Below the pieces are notes generated by a model that saw only the letters and a program-made list of their open reading frames with translations, was not told the DNA's origin and did not search any database. From Halococcus saccharolyticus DSM 5350 (GTDB lineage Archaea; Halobacteriota; Halobacteria; Halobacteriales; Halococcaceae), in assembly GCF_000336915.1 (NCBI RefSeq), contig NZ_AOMD01000025.1, forward strand, positions 160,431 through 224,430: 64,000 bases of DNA, written 5' to 3'. Below are positions 34,534 to 42,879 of this stretch, piece by piece. Made by a program: the position numbers and the translations under genes. The stretch's first letter is position 1. Each line of letters opens with the position of its first letter.

Positions 34534-34666
34534 GGGCCCTTAGCTCAGTGGTAAGAGCGCTCGGCTCATACTGACATCCGAGGATCCTCATCGCACACTG
34601 TCTCGGTGCGGTCCTCGGGTGACATGAGACACCGAGTGGTCGTTGGTTCGAATCCGACAGGGCCCA
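34534..34666 (+). tRNA. Intron-containing tRNA with anticodon CAT (elongator Met or Ile2)
   Basis: The spliced tRNA is 73 nt: acceptor GGGCCCT/AGGGCCC with discriminator A, anticodon stem CTCGG/CCGAG, and loop CTCATAA (anticodon CAT), with a 60-nt intron after position 37. The D arm (GAGC) and T arm are intact. Haloferax elongator tRNA-Met is known to carry an intron; yet the GGGCCC acceptor with A73 is also seen in tRNA-Ile2, whose CAT anticodon is modified to read AUA. I leave the identity open. It is a substrate for the splicing endonuclease and for RtcB. Confidence 0.85.
34571..34630 (+). other. tRNA intron with bulge-helix-bulge structure
   Basis: Cuts fall after the second base of each three-base bulge: TAC (34569-34571) and ACA (34629-34631). 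The central helix is CTCA (34565-34568) with TGAG (34625-34628), and the outer helix is CCGAGGA (34578-34584) with TCCTCGG (34612-34618). This is the standard recognition structure of archaeal tRNA splicing endonuclease. Confidence 0.85.
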
Positions 34667-34724
34667 TTCACAGCGACCCAGAAAGGAACGGACGGCGTAG
34701 GGATGCGTTGTGTGTCCTGAAGCG

Positions 34725-35879
34725 CTACATATCGGGCCACGCGCGCGCCGCCCGAGACGAACCGGCGATGTCCCGGATCCACCGTGTGGCGACCGCTTTC
34801 TTCAGGAACTTTGCACCGGGCCCACCGAAGGTGTTGATCGGGACGTTGACGACGTTGTGCGCGACCGCCTTCTCGCCGACCGACACCAGCGTGCCCTTGT
34901 CCTCGTGGGTCCACGACGTCAGCGGCTGGCCGTGGAGCGCCCGTGCGACGTTCTCGCCGGCGACCTCGGCGGCCTGCCACGCGGCCTGGGCGGTCGGTGG
35001 ACACGGCCCCTCGGGCTGGTCGACGATCGCCGAATCGCCCAGTGCGAACACCCGATCGTCGGAGGTTTCGAAGGTCGCTGCGGCGTTGACCCGGTTGTGT
35101 TCGTTGTCGAGGTCGGTCCCGTCCATCGCCTCCTGGCCCGTGATCCCGCCGGCCCAGACGAACACGTCGTGTTCGAGTGTCGCGTCCGACTCGAAGTGGA
35201 TCACGTCTTCATCGGCCTCGGTGATCGGATCGTCGGTCGAGATCTCGATGTCGCGCTCCAGAATCCGCTTTCTGAGTGCGCCCTGGAGTTCGGGATCGTT
35301 GCCCGGGAAGATCTCTTCTAAGGCCTCGACGAGCGTGATCTCGATCGGAGCGTGGTGCAGATCGCGGAACTCCGCGATCTCGCCCGCAGTCTGGATACCC
35401 GACAGCCCCGCGCCGCCGACGACGACCTGTGCCGGGTCGTCGGGGGTGGCGTCGCGAGCGGCTTCCTTCACCGCGTCGTGGATCTCAAGCGCGTCGTCGA
35501 GGCTCTTGAGCGTGAGCGAGTGCGCTTCGAGCCCGTCGATCCCGTAGTATGCCGTTTGAGAACCCAGCGTGACCAGCGCGTAGTCGTAGTCGACCGTCGA
35601 ACCGTCCGCAAGCGCGATCTCCCGGTCGTCGCAGTCGAGACCGGTAACCTCGCCCTCGATGAAGCGAGTGTGTGGGGATTTGATTTCCTCGATGGGGATC
35701 GTGACGTTCTGGCGGACGCTCGGGTCCCGGATGCACCGGTGGACCTCGTGGAGCACGAGGTGGTGATCGTGATCGGAGATCCAGATGATGTCGGCCTCGT
35801 CGTCGAGGGCGTCTTCGAGGCTCTTGATCGCACCAGCGCCGGCGTAGCCAGCACCGAGCACGACAACGGTTTCGGTCAT
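34725..35879 (-). CDS. Type II NADH dehydrogenase-like flavoprotein
   Basis: 384 residues. FAD-binding VVVLGAGYAGAGA (about 4-16), a second dinucleotide motif VVVGGAGLSGIQTAGE (about 152-167, for NADH), and VFALGDSAIVDQPEGP near residue 282 (the ATG-like FAD-contact motif) fit NDH-2 or a sulfide:quinone-type relative. It would pass electrons from NADH to the quinone pool without pumping. No Cys pair of sulfide:quinone reductase is evident, so NDH-2 is preferred. The C-terminal amphipathic helix could hold it at the membrane. The start was chosen just before VVVLGAG. Confidence 0.85.
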   Translation of the reverse strand: MTETVVVLGAGYAGAGAIKSLEDALDDEADIIWISDHDHHLVLHEVHRCIRDPSVRQNVTIPIEEIKSPHTRFIEGEVTGLDCDDREIALADGSTVDYDYALVTLGSQTAYYGIDGLEAHSLTLKSLDDALEIHDAVKEAARDATPDDPAQVVVGGAGLSGIQTAGEIAEFRDLHHAPIEITLVEALEEIFPGNDPELQGALRKRILERDIEISTDDPITEADEDVIHFESDATLEHDVFVWAGGITGQEAMDGTDLDNEHNRVNAAATFETSDDRVFALGDSAIVDQPEGPCPPTAQAAWQAAEVAGENVARALHGQPLTSWTHEDKGTLVSVGEKAVAHNVVNVPINTFGGPGAKFLKKAVATRWIRDIAGSSRAARAWPDM

Positions 35880-36025
35880 GTCCGTCCTGCGCGGCCAGTC
35901 GTTACAAAGCCTTTGAAACCGGGGCGGGAGCGGAACGGTGGCGGATCGTCCGTTCGACGACGGTCCGGGGACGTGATTCGGATGCTGGCGGAGGGTTTTA
36001 ACCATCGTGGCGTCCATCGGTGGGC

Positions 36026-37636
36026 ATGGTCTCGCGGCTCGTGCTGGGATGTGGCTCGGTCGGGCGCATCCTGGTCGACGCACTCGGCGATCGACCCGGC
36101 GGCGTCACGGTGCTCTGCACCGACGAGCACCGCGTCGAGACGCTGCGGAGCGATCGCGTCGCGGCGCGACGAGCCGACCCGACCGAACCCGAGACGCTCG
36201 CCGATCTCGACAAACCGGTCGACGTCGTCGTCGTGGCGAGCGACGACCCCGCGACCAACGAAGCCGCTGCGACGGCGGCACGCGAAACTCACCCGAACGC
36301 GTTCGTGCTGGCGTACACCGGCGAGGAACCGACCGACGACCGCCGGTTCGCGATCGAGTCGATCGCCGACCGCACGATCACGTCGGCGACGACGGCGGCG
36401 ACCGAACTTCTCGAACGTATCGGCGAGGAGAGCATGCGGCCACGACGGCTGTGGCGGGTGCTCCGCACGATCGACGGCCCACTCGCGATCGTGACCCACG
36501 ACAACCCCGATCCCGACGCGATCGCGAGCGCGCTCGCACTCCGCCGGATCGCCGCAGCGGCCGGCTGTGACGCCGAAGTCTGCTATTTCGGTGCGATCAC
36601 GCACCAGCAGAACCGGGCGATGGTCAACCTGCTCGACGTCGAGATGCGCGAGCTCGCTCCCGACGACATCGAGGAGTACGGAGGAATCGCGCTGGTCGAT
36701 CACTCGCGGCCGGGAGTCAACGACCAACTCCCCGAGGACACCCCCATCGACGTGCTGATCGATCATCACCCGCCGCGCGCGCCGGTCGAAGCGCGGTTCG
36801 TCGACCTCCGGAGCGACGTCGGTGCGACCAGCACGCTGCTAGTGGACTATCTCGGTCGACTCGGTATCGAGATCGACAGTACCGTCGCCACGGCGCTGCT
36901 CTACGGCATCCGGGTCGACACCAAGGACTTCCAGCGCGAGGTGTCGACCGTGGACTTCGACGCCGCCGCATTCCTGCTCCCGTACGCAGACGAAGACATC
37001 TTAGAGCAGGTCGAGACGCCGAGCATGAGCGCCGAAACCCTCGAAACGATCGCCCGCGCGATCTCGAACCGCGAGGTCTCGGGGTCGGTACTGGTGAGCT
37101 ACATCGACGACCTCCACGAGCGCGACGCGCTCGCCCAGGCCGCCGATCAGCTTCTCGACATCGAGGAGATCCGGACGACGCTCGTGTACGGGATCATCGA
37201 CGGCACGATCTACTGCTCCGGTCGGACACGAGGTGGAGGCCTCGACATCGGCGAGACGCTCCGGGACGCGTTCGATCGGATCGGGAGTGCCGGCGGCCAC
37301 GCCGACATGGCGGGCGCACAGCTCCCGCTCGGGCTGCTCGGTGACGCCGACGAGACTGCGCTCTCGGGGATCGTTCACGACGTCATCAACGATCGATTCT
37401 TCGGGGCGATCGAGTCGCGGCCGGACGTGGAGCCAGCAACGGCAACAGCCGACGTGATCGCGGGGGCAGCCGGATCGGCTGGGGCGGACGAAACGAGCGA
37501 GGCGGTCGAAACGGATGCGGGAGACGGGACGAACGGAAGCGATAGCGAATCCGAGAGCGGGGCCGGCGACGATGACGAACGGCGCGAAACACCTGACGAC
37601 GATGGCGACCCGAACGAAACGCCCGACGACGGCTGA
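36026..37636 (+). CDS. RCK-N domain fused to DHH/DHHA1 phosphoesterase
   Basis: 536 residues. An N-terminal NAD-binding RCK/TrkA-N fold (LVLGCGSVGRILV at 5-17) is joined to a DHH domain: THDNPDPDAIASALAL (about 152-167), VDHSRPG (about 227), the family DHH in IDHHPPRAP (about 245-253), and DHHA1 GSAGGHADMAGAQL (about 421-434). The tail (about 470-536) is acidic and low in complexity. DHH proteins cleave short oligonucleotides or cyclic dinucleotides. The RCK domain suggests control by a nucleotide; substrate not determined. A GTG at 36020 is an alternative start. Confidence 0.85.
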   Translation: MVSRLVLGCGSVGRILVDALGDRPGGVTVLCTDEHRVETLRSDRVAARRADPTEPETLADLDKPVDVVVVASDDPATNEAAATAARETHPNAFVLAYTGEEPTDDRRFAIESIADRTITSATTAATELLERIGEESMRPRRLWRVLRTIDGPLAIVTHDNPDPDAIASALALRRIAAAAGCDAEVCYFGAITHQQNRAMVNLLDVEMRELAPDDIEEYGGIALVDHSRPGVNDQLPEDTPIDVLIDHHPPRAPVEARFVDLRSDVGATSTLLVDYLGRLGIEIDSTVATALLYGIRVDTKDFQREVSTVDFDAAAFLLPYADEDILEQVETPSMSAETLETIARAISNREVSGSVLVSYIDDLHERDALAQAADQLLDIEEIRTTLVYGIIDGTIYCSGRTRGGGLDIGETLRDAFDRIGSAGGHADMAGAQLPLGLLGDADETALSGIVHDVINDRFFGAIESRPDVEPATATADVIAGAAGSAGADETSEAVETDAGDGTNGSDSESESGAGDDDERRETPDDDGDPNETPDDG

Positions 37637-37684
37637 ACCGCCTGAACGAGGGGTTTTTGTCCGGCGACGGCGAGCACACACTCG

Positions 37685-38488
37685 ATGGCCACCGACACCG
37701 GCACACCGCGGGTCAAAGACTACATGACTCGCGACGTCGTGACCGTCTCGCCCGACGACACGGTCGCGTCGGTCGCCCGCCGCGTCGCCGAGAGCGACGA
37801 AGAACACAGCGGGTTCCCGGTCTGTGACGGCCGGCGGTGTGAGGGGTTCGTCACCGCCCGCGACCTCCTGCTCGCCGCGGACAACGCCGCCGTCTTCACG
37901 GTGATGTCCGAGGATCTCGTGGTTGCTCATCCCGAGATGGACCTCGACGACGCCGCGCGGGTCATCCTCCGGTCGGGCATCCAGAAACTCCCGGTCGTGG
38001 ACGACGCCGGCAACCTCGTCGGGATCATCTCGAACGCCGACGTGATCCGGAGCCAGATCGAGCGCGCCACCCCCGAGAAAGTCGGCAAGCTCTCGCGCAC
38101 CCTCGAAAACATCCACGAGATCAGCACGCGAGAGGAGCGCCGGCGGGTCGCACTCGACGACCTCACACCCACCCAGTCGAAGGTGTACGCCGACGAACTC
38201 GAAGGCCGGCGATACGAACTCGAACACGGACTCGCCGAGCCTCTCGTCGTCATCGACAACGGCGGGGACCTCCTGCTCGCCGACGGCCACCACCGCGTGA
38301 AGGCCGCCGATCGCCAGGGGATCGAGGAATCGGACGCCTACGTGATCGTGCTCGGGGAGGGTGTCGAGCTCGGAATGGCCGAAACAGCGCGCAAGGAGGG
38401 GCTCGAATCGATCGAAGACATCTGCGTCGTCGACTACGCCCACCATCCCTTGGTGCAGACGATCAGCAGACTGAACGAAGCCGAGTGA
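37685..38488 (+). CDS. CBS-pair protein with ParB/SerK-like domain
   Basis: 267 residues. Two CBS motifs (about 12-60 and 75-130) form a nucleotide-binding Bateman module. They are followed by a ParB-type domain with ALDDLTPTQSKVYADELE and LLLADGHHRVKAA (about 198-210). That DGHHR motif also occurs in SerK, an ADP-dependent free serine kinase of Thermococcus. Kinase activity here is conjecture. It follows the RCK-DHH gene by 48 bp on the same strand, so the two may be co-transcribed. Confidence 0.75.
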   Translation: MATDTGTPRVKDYMTRDVVTVSPDDTVASVARRVAESDEEHSGFPVCDGRRCEGFVTARDLLLAADNAAVFTVMSEDLVVAHPEMDLDDAARVILRSGIQKLPVVDDAGNLVGIISNADVIRSQIERATPEKVGKLSRTLENIHEISTREERRRVALDDLTPTQSKVYADELEGRRYELEHGLAEPLVVIDNGGDLLLADGHHRVKAADRQGIEESDAYVIVLGEGVELGMAETARKEGLESIEDICVVDYAHHPLVQTISRLNEAE

Positions 38489-38605
38489 GCGACGCGCCAG
38501 CGCCAGCCGCCACCACCAACCGTTCTTAGAACAGGTAGAGACGCCCGCGACGCTCTCGACATATCGGTGTTCGGTACGACTACTACCGAAACCCCCGCCG
38601 ACATG

Positions 38606-38621
38606 TGTTATCTATAGAACA
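38606..38621. promoter_or_regulatory. Candidate operator: imperfect 16-bp palindrome
   Basis: TGTTATCTATAGAACA; 12 of 16 positions agree with the reverse complement. It lies just before the TATA-like box of the ABC exporter operon, where a repressor would block TBP/TFB. An ArsR-type regulator is encoded near by at 40563-40940. Binding is untested. Confidence 0.35.
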
Positions 38622-38622
38622 G

Positions 38623-38630
38623 AAATATAA
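38623..38630 (+). promoter_or_regulatory. TATA-like box for the ABC-2 exporter operon
   Basis: AAATATAA about 44-51 nt before the start codon at 38674, leaving a short 5' UTR. It is preceded directly by the palindrome described at 38606. Confidence 0.45.
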
Positions 38631-38673
38631 CTCTGGAAATGCTTAATGACAGCGGCTGTGGGGATGAAGCCGA

Positions 38674-39696
38674 ATGAGCACGAACGCACCGCTCGAACGG
38701 GAGAACGCAAGGGACCGGACGGCCGAGGAATCGAATGAGTCGAGCCGCTCCGTGGTTTCGGTCGACGGGCTCGGAAAGACCTACGGAGACGGTGACGACG
38801 CCGTTCGCGCCGTCGAGGACGTTTCGTTCGACATCGAACCGGGGACCGTGGTCGGACTGTTGGGGCCGAACGGGGCCGGGAAGACCACGACGATCAAGGC
38901 GATGCTCGGGTTGGTCGTTCCCACCACCGGAACGGTGACGATCGATGGCGTGAACGTTCACGAGGAGCCGCGGGCGGCCTATCAGCGCGTCGGCGCGATG
39001 CTCGAAGGAGCGCGAAACGTCTACTGGAAGCTCACGGTACGGGAGAACCTGGAGTTCTTCGCCGCGCTTTCCGGCCGGCGGCCCGCTGCGGTGGCCGACC
39101 GCCACGACCGGCTGCTCGACCAGCTCGCGCTCACAGAGAAGGCCGACGTTCCGGTGAACGATCTCTCACGCGGGATGAAACAGAAAGTGTCGCTCGCCTG
39201 CACTCTCGCACGCGACGCTTCGGTGGCCTTCCTCGACGAGCCGACACTCGGACTCGACGTGGAGAGTTCGCTCGAACTCCGACGGGAGCTCCGCCGGCTC
39301 GCCGAGCAGGAATCGATGACGGTCGTGCTGTCGAGCCACGACATGGACGTGGTACAGGCAGTCTGTGACCGGGTAATCATCATGAACGACGGCCGCGTCG
39401 TCACCGACGATACCGTCGACGGTCTCATCGATCTCTTCCGGAGCCAGGCGTACCACATCACCGTCGACGATCTCCCGGAGGGGGTGCGCGATCGTCTCGC
39501 AGCCGAGTTCGACGTTGACGGGTTCGAAGCAGTCGGCGACCGGACGCGCTTTGCGGTGTCGCTACCCGACGGGCGCGCGCTCTACGACGTGATGGACACG
39601 CTTCGAGAGGCCGACACGGTACCGGAGTCAGTTGACTCGATCGAACCGGACCTCGAAGACGTGTTCCTCGAACTCACTGGGGGTGAGAACGGATGA
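38674..39696 (+). CDS. ABC-2 exporter ATPase
   Basis: 340 residues. Walker A GPNGAGKTTT (about 65), Q-loop MLEGARNVYWKLTVREN, signature LSRGMKQKVSL (with R for the second G, common in this group), Walker B AFLDEPTLGLD, switch His in LSSHDMDV. A C-terminal domain of about 80 residues follows. It drives the membrane partner encoded next (4-nt overlap). Substrate is unknown; such systems export antibiotics, lipids or polysaccharides. The first 20 residues are charged and variable. Confidence 0.9.
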   Translation: MSTNAPLERENARDRTAEESNESSRSVVSVDGLGKTYGDGDDAVRAVEDVSFDIEPGTVVGLLGPNGAGKTTTIKAMLGLVVPTTGTVTIDGVNVHEEPRAAYQRVGAMLEGARNVYWKLTVRENLEFFAALSGRRPAAVADRHDRLLDQLALTEKADVPVNDLSRGMKQKVSLACTLARDASVAFLDEPTLGLDVESSLELRRELRRLAEQESMTVVLSSHDMDVVQAVCDRVIIMNDGRVVTDDTVDGLIDLFRSQAYHITVDDLPEGVRDRLAAEFDVDGFEAVGDRTRFAVSLPDGRALYDVMDTLREADTVPESVDSIEPDLEDVFLELTGGENG

Positions 39697-40508
39697 GTAC
39701 GGATACCGCAAGCTCGAAAACGAGTGCGACAGCCGACGCCGGCCTGTCGACTTTGATCCGGGCGGTCGCGAAAAAGCGCGTGCTGCTCCTCGTGCGCTAC
39801 CCGGTCAACACCCTCTCGCAGTTTGGCGTGATGTATCTCGTCTTCCTCATCATCTTCTTCGGCGGGCGCGCGATCGCGGGCGCGGCGCTCGCCGAGTCGA
39901 TCGAGGGGATCATCGTAGGCTACCTGCTCTGGAGCATCTCGATCACGGCGTACTCCGGGCTCGCGTGGAACGTGACCCGCGAATCCCAGTGGGGAACCCT
40001 CGAACAGCTCTACATGTCTCCGTTCGGCTTCGGGCGAGTGATGGCGATCAAGACCGCGGTAAACGTACTGGAAGCGTTCCTCTGGGGGGTGCTCATCCTC
40101 GCGCTGATGCTCGCCACGACCGGTCAGTCCCTCGTCATCGAGCCGGTGACGGTGCTGACCCTCGGCGCGCTCGCGATCGCGCCCGCGGTGGGCGTCGGGT
40201 TCGCGATGGGGGCGCTCGCCCTGCTCTACAAACGGGTCGAGAACGCCTTCAACATCGTCCAGTTCGTGCTGATCGGGCTGATCGCCGCGCCGGTCACCCA
40301 GTACCCGCTTCTCAAATGGCTCCCGCTCGCCCAGGGCAGCCATCTCCTCGGGCGCGCGATGGCCGACGGCGTCCGACTGTGGGCGTTCCCCGCGACCGAG
40401 CTCGCGATCCTCGTCGCCACCGCCGTCGGCTATCTCGGGGTCGGTTACTTCGCCTTCTACCGGGCACAGCGTCGTGCGCGCCGGAAAGGCGTCATGGGTC
40501 ATTACTGA
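39693..40508 (+). CDS. ABC-2 type transporter permease
   Basis: 271 residues with six membrane helices, the ABC-2 arrangement. Typical pieces are VMYLVFLIIFFGGRAIA and LAWNVTRESQWGTLEQLYMSPFGF; the latter resembles the coupling helix region of ABC-2 proteins. It overlaps the ATPase gene by 4 nt. The final residues (RRARRKGVMGHY) are basic. The operon probably ends here, because the next gene is convergent. Confidence 0.88.
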   Translation: MSTDTASSKTSATADAGLSTLIRAVAKKRVLLLVRYPVNTLSQFGVMYLVFLIIFFGGRAIAGAALAESIEGIIVGYLLWSISITAYSGLAWNVTRESQWGTLEQLYMSPFGFGRVMAIKTAVNVLEAFLWGVLILALMLATTGQSLVIEPVTVLTLGALAIAPAVGVGFAMGALALLYKRVENAFNIVQFVLIGLIAAPVTQYPLLKWLPLAQGSHLLGRAMADGVRLWAFPATELAILVATAVGYLGVGYFAFYRAQRRARRKGVMGHY

Positions 40509-40562
40509 GAGCCCGACGCCGCCGTCTCCGCCCGATTCGGTGCAGGATGCGGCGATCGGCCG

Positions 40563-40940
40563 TCAGCCCCACGGCGGGGACAGGTGGACGTGAAAGAGCT
40601 TCTCGCAGTTCTCGGTTCCACAGACCGGACACGTCTCGGACGCGTCGACAGCATCGGAGTCGTCGCGTGGTACTGGTTCGTCGCGGGATGTCGCCGCATC
40701 GATGACACGCGTGCCGGCGTGGCCGAGTTCGTAGCCGCTCTCGGTCTCCCGAACGAAGTACGCGCACAGCTCCGAGAGATGGTAGTTGAACTTTCCCGAG
40801 TCGCGGATGCCGACCCGATCGCGTAGGTCCGAAAAGGAGAGCGTGTCGTCGGCGTCCGCGAGCTCGCGGAGGATGGCGACCCGCGTTTCGTTGCCAAGGG
40901 CCGAGAGGGCGTCCGTCGGATCCACCGTGGAGTGGGTCAT
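40563..40940 (-). CDS. ArsR-type winged-helix regulator, apparently short form
   Basis: 125 residues. The N-terminal winged helix (DALSALGNETRVAILRELA, SFSDLRDRVGIRDSGKFNYHLSEL) matches haloarchaeal ArsR-like regulators. The C-terminus holds CPVCGTENC and a short end, LFHVHLSPPWG. In the related long regulators I remember, a C-terminal ligand domain of over 100 more residues follows, so this looks like a natural truncation. The position downstream of an ABC-2 exporter, convergent, makes it a candidate controller of that operon. Confidence 0.7.
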   Translation of the reverse strand: MTHSTVDPTDALSALGNETRVAILRELADADDTLSFSDLRDRVGIRDSGKFNYHLSELCAYFVRETESGYELGHAGTRVIDAATSRDEPVPRDDSDAVDASETCPVCGTENCEKLFHVHLSPPWG

Positions 40941-41000
40941 GGTCGGAGTTCGACCGGCCGTCGGAATCAATCCTTGCTCGATCGACATCGATGCCCGAAT

Positions 41001-41010
41001 CTTCTTTACC
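41001..41010 (+). promoter_or_regulatory. TATA-like box for methylmalonyl-CoA mutase
   Basis: CTTCTTTACC centred about 27 nt before the mcm start at 41032, as for a leaderless mRNA. Confidence 0.35.
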
Positions 41011-41031
41011 GACCCGGCAACAATTACGCCC

Positions 41032-42732
41032 ATGTACGACGATGAGGATCTCGCCGCGATCCGCGATGAGAAGGAACGCTGGACCGAGGAGACGCTCGAC
41101 CCGGTACTAGAGCGCCACGGCGAGCGCCAGGACCGCTTCGCCACGGTGTCGAACCTCGAAGTCGATCGACTCTACACTCCAGACGACGTCGCGGACATCG
41201 ACTACGAAGAGGACCTCGGCTTCCCCGGCGAGGAGCCGTACACCCGGGGCGTCTATCCCACGATGTATCGCGGTCGGACGTGGACGATGCGCCAGTTCGC
41301 GGGCTTCGGCACCGCCGAGGAGACCAACGAACGGTTCCGCTTCCTCGTCGACGAGGGCCAAACTGGCCTGTCGACCGCGTTCGACATGCCCACGCTGATG
41401 GGGATCGACTCGGACGACCCGATGGCCGACGGCGAAGTAGGGAGAGAGGGCGTCGCGGTCGACACGCTCCGCGACATGGAGATCCTCTTCGACGGGATCG
41501 ATCTCGAAGAGGTCTCGACCTCCTTCACGATCAATCCGAGCGCGCCCGTGATCTTCGCGATGTACGTCGCGCTCGCCGACAAACGGGGTGTCCCACGCGA
41601 GAAGCTTCGGGGGACGATGCAGAACGACATGCTGAAGGAATTCATCGCCCAGAAGGAGTGGGTCACGCCCCCCGAATCCTCGCTCGACCTCGTGACTGAT
41701 ACGGTGGAGTTCGCGGTCGAAGAGACCCCGAAGATCAAACCGATCTCGATATCGGGCTACCACATTCGAGAAGCGGGCTCGACCGCGATCCAGGAGCTCG
41801 CCTTCACCCTCGCCGACGGGTTCGCGTACGTCGAGGACGCCATGGAGCGCGGCCTCGACATCGACGAGTTCGCTCCTCAGTTATCGTTTTTCTTCAACTC
41901 CCACAACGCCATCTTCGAGGAGGTCGCGAAGTTCCGCGCGGCCCGCCGGATCTACGCGAACGTGATGGACGAGTGGTACGACGCCGAGGATCCGAAATCG
42001 AAACAGCTCAAGTTCCACACCCAGACCGCGGGCCAGAGTCTGACCGCCCAGCAGCCGCTCAACAACATCGCTCGCGTGACGGTCCAGGCGCTCGCGGGTG
42101 TTCTGGGAGGCACTCAGAGCCTCCACACCAACAGCTACGACGAGGCGCTCGCGCTTCCTTCCGAAGACGCCGTTCGCGTGGCGCTTCGAACCCAGCAGAT
42201 CATCGCGGAGGAGTCGGGTGCAGCCGACATCGTCGATCCCCTTGGGGGAAGTTTCGCGGTCGAGTCGCTGACCGACGAGACCGAAGAAAAGGCGATGGAG
42301 TACATCGAGGAGATCCGCGAGATGGGCGACGGGTCGGTTCGGGACGGCGTTCTCACGGGGATCGAGCAGGGGTACTTCCACCGCGAGATCCAGGACGCCT
42401 CCTTCGAGTATCAAGAACGCGTCGAGGAAGGGGAAGAAACCGTCGTCGGCGTCAACGAGTATACGATGGACGAGGACACTCGACCGGAGATCCTCGAAGT
42501 CGACGAGGAAGTCCAGGAACGACAGCAGTCCCGCCTCGCCGAGGTGAAAGCCGAACGCGACGACGGAGCCGTCGAGGACGCGCTCACGGACCTCGAAGAC
42601 GCGATCGAGACGGGCGAGAACACGATGCCGGCGATCGTCGATGCGGTCAAGATCGGGGCGTCGATGGGCGAGATCATGCGGGTATTCGAGGCGCGCCACG
42701 GTTCGTACAGCGAGACGGTCGGCGTGGCCTGA
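41032..42732 (+). CDS. mcmA: Methylmalonyl-CoA mutase, large (catalytic) subunit
   Basis: Converts methylmalonyl-CoA to succinyl-CoA with adenosyl-B12 made available by a small subunit. 566 residues: the TIM-barrel catalytic chain without its own B12-binding domain, as in archaea that encode that domain separately. RGVYPTMYRGRTWTMRQFAG, GLSTAFDMPTLMG, PISISGYHIREAGSTA and QTAGQSLTAQQPLNN are the familiar signatures. The start MYDDEDLA follows the TATA box. acs lies 147 bp downstream on the same strand, so both may act in short-chain acyl-CoA use. Confidence 0.95.
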   Translation: MYDDEDLAAIRDEKERWTEETLDPVLERHGERQDRFATVSNLEVDRLYTPDDVADIDYEEDLGFPGEEPYTRGVYPTMYRGRTWTMRQFAGFGTAEETNERFRFLVDEGQTGLSTAFDMPTLMGIDSDDPMADGEVGREGVAVDTLRDMEILFDGIDLEEVSTSFTINPSAPVIFAMYVALADKRGVPREKLRGTMQNDMLKEFIAQKEWVTPPESSLDLVTDTVEFAVEETPKIKPISISGYHIREAGSTAIQELAFTLADGFAYVEDAMERGLDIDEFAPQLSFFFNSHNAIFEEVAKFRAARRIYANVMDEWYDAEDPKSKQLKFHTQTAGQSLTAQQPLNNIARVTVQALAGVLGGTQSLHTNSYDEALALPSEDAVRVALRTQQIIAEESGAADIVDPLGGSFAVESLTDETEEKAMEYIEEIREMGDGSVRDGVLTGIEQGYFHREIQDASFEYQERVEEGEETVVGVNEYTMDEDTRPEILEVDEEVQERQQSRLAEVKAERDDGAVEDALTDLEDAIETGENTMPAIVDAVKIGASMGEIMRVFEARHGSYSETVGVA

Positions 42733-42879
42733 TCGAGATCGCATCGACAGTCGGTGTATGCGGATCGATGGGTCCCGTGCCGGTCCGTTCTGTTTGCTTG
42801 TGGTTCGATATCGCGGAACAATGCGGGTATCGTTAATGATATGTGGCGTACCACCGAACCACACGACTGGAAGACAATC

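Noticed and set aside
37001-38446. 481-codon minus-strand frame
   Set aside because: Antisense to the RCK-DHH and CBS-ParB genes; Val/Asp-rich shadow without motifs.
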